DNA of 64,000 nucleotides from assembly GCA_040905045.1 (NCBI GenBank), contig JBBDSH010000050.1, positions 65,063 through 129,062 of the forward strand, read 5' to 3'. Below the pieces are notes generated by a model. That model worked only from the letters and a program-made list of their open reading frames with translations, searched no databases and was not told the origin of the DNA. The position numbers and the translations under genes are program-made. Source of the DNA: JBBDSH01 sp040905045. GTDB taxonomy: Bacteria > Pseudomonadota > Gammaproteobacteria > Eutrophobiales > Eutrophobiaceae. Positions 58,823 through 64,000 of the stretch are shown in pieces (positions within the stretch are counted from its first letter, which is position 1; every line of letters starts with the position of its first letter).

Positions 58823-60493
58823 TTACTTTTTCGGGTGCGCCGACAGGCCGTCTTTTTCCAGCTTGCGCGTGATCATCCATTGCTGGGCGATGGACAAGAC
58901 GTTGTTGACGACCCAGTACAACACCAGTCCCGACGGAAAGAAACCGAAGAAGATTGTAAAGACGAACGGCAGGGACATCATGACCTTTTCCTGCACCGGG
59001 TCCATGGGCGCCGGATTAAGTTTTTGCTGAATGAACATGGTGATGCCCATGAGCACAGGCAGAACCCAGAACGGATCCGGCGCCGACAGATCACGGATCC
59101 AGAGTATAAAAGGCGCGTGGCGCAATTCGATGCTTTCCAGCAATACCCAGTACAGGGCGATAAACACCGGGATCTGGATCAGTATGGGAAAACAGCCGCC
59201 CAGCGGGTTGATCTTCTCTTCCTTGTAGATATCCATCATTGCCTGGTTCAGTCGCTGCTTGTCGTTCTTGTAACGATCCCGTATGGACATGATGCGCGGC
59301 TGCACACGCCGCATGTTGGCCATGGAACGATAACCTGCGGCGGACAGGCGGTAGAACAGGATTTTCAGGAATACCGTAACCAGGATGATCGCCCAGCCCC
59401 AGTTGCCGGTAATATCGTGAAGCTGCTTGAGACACCAGAACAGCGGTTTGGAGATAAACCAGAGAATGCCGTAATCAACCGTCAGTTCCAGACCGTCCGC
59501 AATCTGTGCCAGCTTGTCCTGTACCTTGGGGCCGGCATAGACCTTCTGCTGAAACTCCGCGGTATCGCCCGCGGGAACAGTCAGCGCCGGTGAAATACCG
59601 CCGATGCTGAAATACCTGCCGGCGGTGGTATTGGTGTAATAACGGTAAGATGCGGTTTTGTCCGCTGGCACGATGGCGGTAACGAAATAATGCTGCAGCA
59701 TGGCCGCCCAGCCGTTGACGATATCCTTTTGCAATTTCTGATCCTGGATATCATCAAAATCAATTTTTTTGTAGCGATCCTCGGGAGAGGAAATAACGGC
59801 TCCCGTGTAGGTATAAAGCAGATAACTTTCGCGACCCGGATCACTGCGCTTGAGTTGCTGATAGGAACGGCCCTGCCATTCCCCGCCGGAGCGGTTTTCA
59901 ACACGGTAGGAGACATCGACAAGATGGCTTCCGCGCCGGAAATGGAAGGTCTTGGTAACCGTTATTCCCTGATCGCTCCAGGTTAACGGAACTTCGAGCA
60001 CATCTTCTCCGGGTTGCAGTGAATACTGCCGGCGTCCGCTTGAATAAAAATCTTCGTGCGTCGGCGCAACAGTCTTGCTCAGCAGTCCTCCCTGAATAAT
60101 ATGAAAATGCTCGTTGGAATTATTCAGGAGGACAAAGGGTTCGTCCGGTTTATCCAGATCGATGGGGTAGTCCGGCAGTGCCGCGTGTACTATCGAGCCG
60201 CCTCGCAGACTGATCCTCAGTCGAAAAGTGTCCGTCTCGACATTGATATACTCCCCTGTGGAAGCGGCTTTTTTCTCCGGCTCTTCCGGCATTGCCTGTT
60301 CCTGGTCGTCCCCGAATGTCGGGACATCGCCGGTGACGCCGGATGTGTCGGTCTCCTTACTGTCCGTGACGGCCGTGTCCCGACTGTCGGCGGCCGGTTG
60401 CGGCGCCACGCCATAGTCATTCTGCCACTCCTGCCAGAGCATCATGGAAACGAAGGCCAGCGCAAGGACCAATATAAATCTTGTTGTATCCAT
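58823..60493 (-). CDS. yidC: Membrane protein insertase YidC
   Basis: Inserts and folds inner-membrane proteins, alone or with Sec. The 556 residues have an N-terminal membrane helix (FILVLALAFVSMMLWQEW), an acidic linker, a large periplasmic domain (about 75-340), and a C-terminal core of five helices with the hydrophilic groove Arg in LSAAGYRSMANMRRVQP and the family segment NPLGGCFPILIQIPVFIALY. Start at ATG 60493 (MDTTRFIL). yidD lies 8 bases upstream. Confidence 0.97.
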   Translation of the reverse strand: MDTTRFILVLALAFVSMMLWQEWQNDYGVAPQPAADSRDTAVTDSKETDTSGVTGDVPTFGDDQEQAMPEEPEKKAASTGEYINVETDTFRLRISLRGGSIVHAALPDYPIDLDKPDEPFVLLNNSNEHFHIIQGGLLSKTVAPTHEDFYSSGRRQYSLQPGEDVLEVPLTWSDQGITVTKTFHFRRGSHLVDVSYRVENRSGGEWQGRSYQQLKRSDPGRESYLLYTYTGAVISSPEDRYKKIDFDDIQDQKLQKDIVNGWAAMLQHYFVTAIVPADKTASYRYYTNTTAGRYFSIGGISPALTVPAGDTAEFQQKVYAGPKVQDKLAQIADGLELTVDYGILWFISKPLFWCLKQLHDITGNWGWAIILVTVFLKILFYRLSAAGYRSMANMRRVQPRIMSIRDRYKNDKQRLNQAMMDIYKEEKINPLGGCFPILIQIPVFIALYWVLLESIELRHAPFILWIRDLSAPDPFWVLPVLMGITMFIQQKLNPAPMDPVQEKVMMSLPFVFTIFFGFFPSGLVLYWVVNNVLSIAQQWMITRKLEKDGLSAHPKK

Positions 60494-60501
60494 AACGCGA
60501 T

Positions 60502-60711
60502 TCAGGGGACCGGGTCGTGTCCGCCGGGGCGAAAAGGATGGCAGCGCAGGATACGACACGCCCCCAGAAAACAGCCGCGCATGGGGCCATGCCGCTCAAT
60601 GGCTTCACAGGTATAACAGGAACAGGTGGGAAGATAACGGCAATGCGGGCCGAGAAACGGGCTTATGAAGGCGGCGTAGACCTTAATCAGATTTATCAGT
60701 GCCTTTTTCAC
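60502..60711 (-). CDS. yidD: Membrane protein insertion efficiency factor YidD
   Basis: A 69-residue protein of the YidD family with the Cys-rich signature: [31 protein letters not shown] and CRILRCHPF. It assists YidC-dependent insertion. The start overlaps the rnpA stop by 4 bases. Order rpmH-rnpA-yidD-yidC-mnmE is the standard one. Confidence 0.95.
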   Translation of the reverse strand: MKKALINLIKVYAAFISPFLGPHCRYLPTCSCYTCEAIERHGPMRGCFLGACRILRCHPFRPGGHDPVP

Positions 60712-61058
60712 CTGCCGATCCTGTTCCAGTGCCTGTCCAGGGATTGTAACAACACAGTGTTGTCGGATAGAGAAATGCGGTTTTGCGAGACAACAACGAT
60801 ATCAAGACCGGCCAGTTTTTCCTGATTCTTCCGGAAACTTTCACGGATTAATCGCTTGACGCGGTTGCGACCGACCGCAGCCCGGATTTTCCGCTTTGAT
60901 ACAGCCAGTCCCAGACGGGCGATATCCTGACTGTTTTGTCGTGCAAGCACCAGAAACTGGGAATCGACTGAACGGGACCTGGAACTGAAAACCTGGCGGA
61001 ATTCCGATGGCTTGCTCAGCCTGCATTTCTTGGGAAAGCCTTCCCGGGAAACAGTCAC
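60708..61058 (-). CDS. rnpA: Ribonuclease P protein component
   Basis: Protein subunit of RNase P, which matures tRNA 5' ends. The 116 residues have [14 protein letters not shown] at the N-terminus and the RNR motif region [17 protein letters not shown]. The start is GTG 61058, 4 bases after the rpmH stop, so translation is coupled. The RNA subunit (rnpB) is not in the window. Confidence 0.95.
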   Translation of the reverse strand: MTVSREGFPKKCRLSKPSEFRQVFSSRSRSVDSQFLVLARQNSQDIARLGLAVSKRKIRAAVGRNRVKRLIRESFRKNQEKLAGLDIVVVSQNRISLSDNTVLLQSLDRHWNRIGR

Positions 61059-61062
61059 AGCC

Positions 61063-61197
61063 CTAGGCTGCCAGCCGTTTACGCCCCTTGGCCCGTCGCG
61101 CTTTCAGGATCAGGCGTCCGCCCTTGGTTTGCATGCGGGCGCGGAAACCGTGCCGGCGCTTGCGCTTCAGATTGCTGGGCTGAAATGTTCGCTTCAT
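61063..61197 (-). CDS. rpmH: 50S ribosomal protein L34
   Basis: A 44-residue, very basic ribosomal protein read directly from the sequence: it begins [20 protein letters not shown] and ends GRKRLAA. The length and sequence are those of L34. It is the first gene of the minus-strand rpmH-rnpA-yidD-yidC-mnmE run and is divergent from dnaA. The 197 bases to dnaA hold the promoters of both units. Confidence 0.97.
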   Translation of the reverse strand: MKRTFQPSNLKRKRRHGFRARMQTKGGRLILKARRAKGRKRLAA

Positions 61198-61394
61198 TAT
61201 AAGAACCTGATTCCGTTATTAATCTTGAATACTGATAAAAAGGGCGCATATAGTACTTTCCCGGCGTTCTGATTGTCAATTTTACAGCACCGATTTTTCC
61301 GGACAGACGGGTATAGATAAGACATACAAACAAGTATACACTTCCGACTCTCTTCGTATTATTCAGTAATCTTTCTTCTTGAGGGGTTCAATCA

Positions 61395-62732
61395 TTGGGG
61401 CAATCCATCTGGGAATCATGTCTTGAACGGCTGGAAGGGGAACTGTCGACCCAGCAATTCAACACATGGATCCGCCCGTTACAGGCTATAGAAGATGATG
61501 GCGGTATCCGCCTGCTCGCCCCGAATCGTTTCGTCCTGGACTGGATTAATGAAAAATACCTGGAGCGTATCAGGGAGTTACTGAACTATGTTTCCGCCGG
61601 CGAGGATTACCCTCTGGTGCTGGAAGTAGGCAGTCAGGTAACAGGCCATACAAACAACCATACCAGGCGCTCCGCCGCTGAAAGCAGCGGTCACGGGCAA
61701 CAACGTCGCTCCTCCAACAACCTGAATCCGGCTTTTACTTTCGATACTTTTGTCGAGGGTAAATCCAACCAGTTGGCCAGGGCGGCCTCCATGCAAACGG
61801 CTGAAAACCCCGGCGAATCCTATAATCCGTTGTTTATTTACGGCGGTGTCGGTCTGGGCAAGACTCACCTTATGCACGCCATCGGCCATGCCATTGAGGC
61901 ACAGAAACCGGGAGCAAGCATCGCCTATCTTCACTCCGAACGTTTTGTTGCGGACATGGTCCGCGCCCTGCAGCACAACGCCATCAATGAATTCAAGCGT
62001 TTTTATCGCTCGCAGGACGCCCTGCTTATCGATGACATCCAGTTCTTTGCCGGCAAGGAACGCTCACAGGAGGAATTTTTCCATACCTTTAACGCCCTGC
62101 TGGAAGGACAGCACCAGATCATCCTGACCTGCGACCGTTATCCCAAGGAAGTCAACGGTCTGGAAGAACGGCTGAAATCCAGGTTCGGCTGGGGCCTGAC
62201 GGTGGCCATCGAACCACCGGAACTGGAAACACGGGTTGCAATTATAAACAAAAAAGCGGAGACCGCGGGGGTGCAGCTTCCTGACGAGGTTTCATTTTTT
62301 ATCGCCAAACGCTTTCGGTCCAATGTCAGGGAACTGGAAGGGGCGCTGAACCGGGTTATCGCCAATTCCAACCTGACCGGACAGATGATCAGCATGGATT
62401 TTACCCAGCAGGCGTTGAAAGATCTGCTGCTCCTGCAAGATAAGCAGGTAACGTTGGAAAACATTCAAAAGACAACCGCCGAATATTATAAAATACGTGT
62501 ATCGGATTTGTTATCAAAACGCCGTAGCCGTTCCGTAGCCAGACCCAGGCAAATCGCCATGGCACTGGCCAAGGAACTGACCAATCACAGCCTGCCTGAA
62601 ATCGGGGATGCGTTCGGCGGGCGGGATCATACAACTGTGTTGCATGCATGCCGTAAAATAGAGGAATTAAAACAGCATGAGCAACGGGTTGAAGAGGATT
62701 ATCATAATCTGGCGAACATCCTGAACAGCTAG
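61395..62732 (+). CDS. dnaA: Chromosomal replication initiator DnaA
   Basis: AAA+ protein that binds DnaA boxes and opens the origin. The 445 residues have domain I ([19 protein letters not shown]), a short linker, the AAA+ domain with Walker [14 protein letters not shown], Walker [10 protein letters not shown] and arginine finger region, and the C-terminal helix-turn-helix with [18 protein letters not shown]. The start is a TTG at 61395 behind GAGGGG; no ATG fits the conserved N-terminus. Confidence 0.96.
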   Translation: MGQSIWESCLERLEGELSTQQFNTWIRPLQAIEDDGGIRLLAPNRFVLDWINEKYLERIRELLNYVSAGEDYPLVLEVGSQVTGHTNNHTRRSAAESSGHGQQRRSSNNLNPAFTFDTFVEGKSNQLARAASMQTAENPGESYNPLFIYGGVGLGKTHLMHAIGHAIEAQKPGASIAYLHSERFVADMVRALQHNAINEFKRFYRSQDALLIDDIQFFAGKERSQEEFFHTFNALLEGQHQIILTCDRYPKEVNGLEERLKSRFGWGLTVAIEPPELETRVAIINKKAETAGVQLPDEVSFFIAKRFRSNVRELEGALNRVIANSNLTGQMISMDFTQQALKDLLLLQDKQVTLENIQKTTAEYYKIRVSDLLSKRRSRSVARPRQIAMALAKELTNHSLPEIGDAFGGRDHTTVLHACRKIEELKQHEQRVEEDYHNLANILNS

Positions 62733-62912
62733 TTGTGGATAACTGCACAAGAAGGTGGGGATAACCAGGACAAACATAAACGCTGCACAATAAAAACCCG
62801 GTTATACACAACGAAAACAGAAGGATATTTCGGATCATCTATTTGATTTAATTAACTAAATCAAACTTATCCACAGAGTTATTCTGCTTAATAGAAACAA
62901 AATGGTATATAT
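62733..62912. other. Putative chromosomal origin (oriC), dnaA-dnaN gap
   Basis: 180 AT-rich bases with DnaA-box matches: TGTGGATAA at 62734-62742 (reverse box), TTATACACA at 62812-62820, TTATCCACA at 62867-62875, and a weaker TGGGGATAA at 62756-62764. An AT-only-like palindrome lies at 62842-62865: TTTGATTTA, ATTAAC, TAAATCAAA (9-bp arms). Position next to dnaA, box number and AT content support oriC or a DnaA-autoregulated site; GC skew was not computed. Confidence 0.6.
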
Positions 62913-64000
62913 ATGAATATTAATATTAAAAGGGAAGATATTCTGCCGGCACTGCAGATCGTCAACGGGGTCGTGGAAAGAAGGCAAACCCTGCCGATAC
63001 TTTCCAATCTGTTGCTGGCCGCTGCAAAAGACAAACTCATGCTGACGGCTTCGGATATGGAAGTTGAACTGGTGGCCGAAATCGATAAACCTTGCGATGA
63101 GGCGGGCGAGATAACGCTACCGGCCAGGAAACTGCTGGATATCTGCCGGGCACTGCCGGAAGACGCTGAGATCAAGATTCAAACCAGCGGCGATCAAATC
63201 CAGGTTCGATCCGGAAAAAGCCGCTTTACACTATCCACACTTCCCGCACAGGAATACCCATTGGTGGAAATGGGGGATCCAACAGCAGAGTTTTCCCTTT
63301 CACAACAAACACTTAAATCTCTCCTCGATAAAGCGGCATTCGCCATGGCGCAACAGGATGTGCGTTATTATCTCAACGGTCTGTTGCTGGAGATGGAAAA
63401 CAACACTATTCGGACGGTAGCGACAGACGGTCACCGACTGGCATTATGCAACACCGGGATTGAGCTTGAAATGGAACAACCGGTGCAAATCATTGTTCCC
63501 AGAAAAGGGGTTCAGGAACTGATTCGCTTGCTGGAAGATTCGGACAGGGAAGTAACCGTCAGGATCAGCGGCAATCACATACAAATCGTCATGGATGGTT
63601 TGCAATTTACCAGCAAGCTGATAGATGGAAAATTCCCGGATTACGAGAGGGTCATACCGGAGTTCGGCAAAACACCGATTGTGGCGGATCGTGAGCAACT
63701 CAGGCAAAGCCTGATCCGTGCATCCATTCTTTCCAACGAAAAGTATCGGGGCGTAAGGCTGTTGCTGGATAAAGATCGTCTGCGGGCTATCGCGCATAAT
63801 CCGGAACAGGAAGAAGCGGAGGAAGAGGTCGCGGTTAAATATGACGGCCCGGAACTGGAAATCGGCTTTAATGTTTCTTATCTGCTTGATGCGCTTGCAA
63901 TTATAAAATCAACTCAAGTCCGGCTGACGATTAATGACCCGAACAGCAGTTGCCTGCTGCTGCCGGAGGAAAGCAGTGATTGTAAATACGTTGTAATGCC
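62913..64000 (+). CDS. dnaN: DNA polymerase III beta sliding clamp (partial)
   Basis: The processivity clamp, truncated by the window end after about 362 codons. I read the frame directly: MNINIKREDILPALQIVNGV, then RRQTLPILSNLLL, TVATDGHRLALC, IVPRKGVQELIRLL and KLIDGKFPDYERVIP. All are standard for DnaN. Only the final few residues should be missing, as full clamps have about 366 residues. Start at ATG 62913 after the putative origin. Confidence 0.97.
   Translation, partial: MNINIKREDILPALQIVNGVVERRQTLPILSNLLLAAAKDKLMLTASDMEVELVAEIDKPCDEAGEITLPARKLLDICRALPEDAEIKIQTSGDQIQVRSGKSRFTLSTLPAQEYPLVEMGDPTAEFSLSQQTLKSLLDKAAFAMAQQDVRYYLNGLLLEMENNTIRTVATDGHRLALCNTGIELEMEQPVQIIVPRKGVQELIRLLEDSDREVTVRISGNHIQIVMDGLQFTSKLIDGKFPDYERVIPEFGKTPIVADREQLRQSLIRASILSNEKYRGVRLLLDKDRLRAIAHNPEQEEAEEEVAVKYDGPELEIGFNVSYLLDALAIIKSTQVRLTINDPNSSCLLLPEESSDCKYVVM

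Overview
The window is about 64 kb of a gammaproteobacterial chromosome, moderately GC-rich, that ends at a replication-origin gene block. The evidence for this class is the set and order of core genes: pal-cpoB-queE-queC, kdsD-kdsC-lptCAB-rpoN-hpf-ptsN, hisAFIE-tatABC, and rpmH-rnpA-yidD-yidC-mnmE divergent from dnaA-dnaN. An HPr kinase together with RapZ and a regulatory PTS, a DUF2782 gene beside polA, and several families of fold-back intergenic repeats suggest a free-living member of the Chromatiales or a related group. That placement is inference. I saw no tRNA, rRNA, CRISPR array, transposase or phage gene.

Layout. 1-5.4 kb: Tol-Pal envelope genes, queuosine precursor genes (queE, queC), a TspO homologue, a broken ferritin-like gene and a methyltransferase. 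5.4-24 kb: an accessory region. It holds a DapA-like aldolase divergent from a U32-like protein, a glutamate dehydrogenase, three paralogous ATP-grasp ligases with an M20 metallopeptidase between the second and third, a CocE/NonD-type serine hydrolase, an orphan ectoine synthase (EctC), a DUF2452-like protein, a secreted SnoaL-like protein, a 660-residue protein with a possible Cys-His-Asn catalytic set, a fourth unrelated ATP-grasp ligase and an MFS transporter. 24-27 kb: a lytic transglycosylase with two solute-binding domains, and MurU (peptidoglycan turnover and recycling). 27-38.8 kb: Kdo and LPS-export genes, RpoN and the nitrogen-type/regulatory PTS with HprK and RapZ. 38.9-49.7 kb: MgtE, polA, the end of the histidine pathway, the Tat translocase, a rhodanese, IlvE and a small zinc-finger protein. 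49.7-57.4 kb: a glycosyltransferase cluster, probably for LPS core or another surface glycan. 57.4-64 kb: the mnmE-yidC-rpmH block, then dnaA, a putative oriC and a truncated dnaN.

The best candidate for an undescribed system is the 5.9-24 kb block, above all 9.5-17.2 kb. Three ATP-grasp enzymes that share a CEHKYWSR motif and the normal ATP and metal residues sit with a peptidase and an alpha/beta-hydrolase, behind a region carrying a perfect FNR-type site. With glutamate dehydrogenase, EctC and a transporter nearby, a plausible reading is synthesis, trimming and transport of a small peptide-like or glutamate-derived metabolite such as a compatible solute. The product is unknown.

The second notable theme is a set of intergenic fold-back elements. 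One family (2370-2585, 21138-21276, 35998-36127, and a related copy at 48302-48422) has long complementary arms whose sequences differ between copies, and three copies share a core. Other arms are built from 7-bp units (19003, 40305, 47658, 57429) or 9-bp units (36563, 52690).
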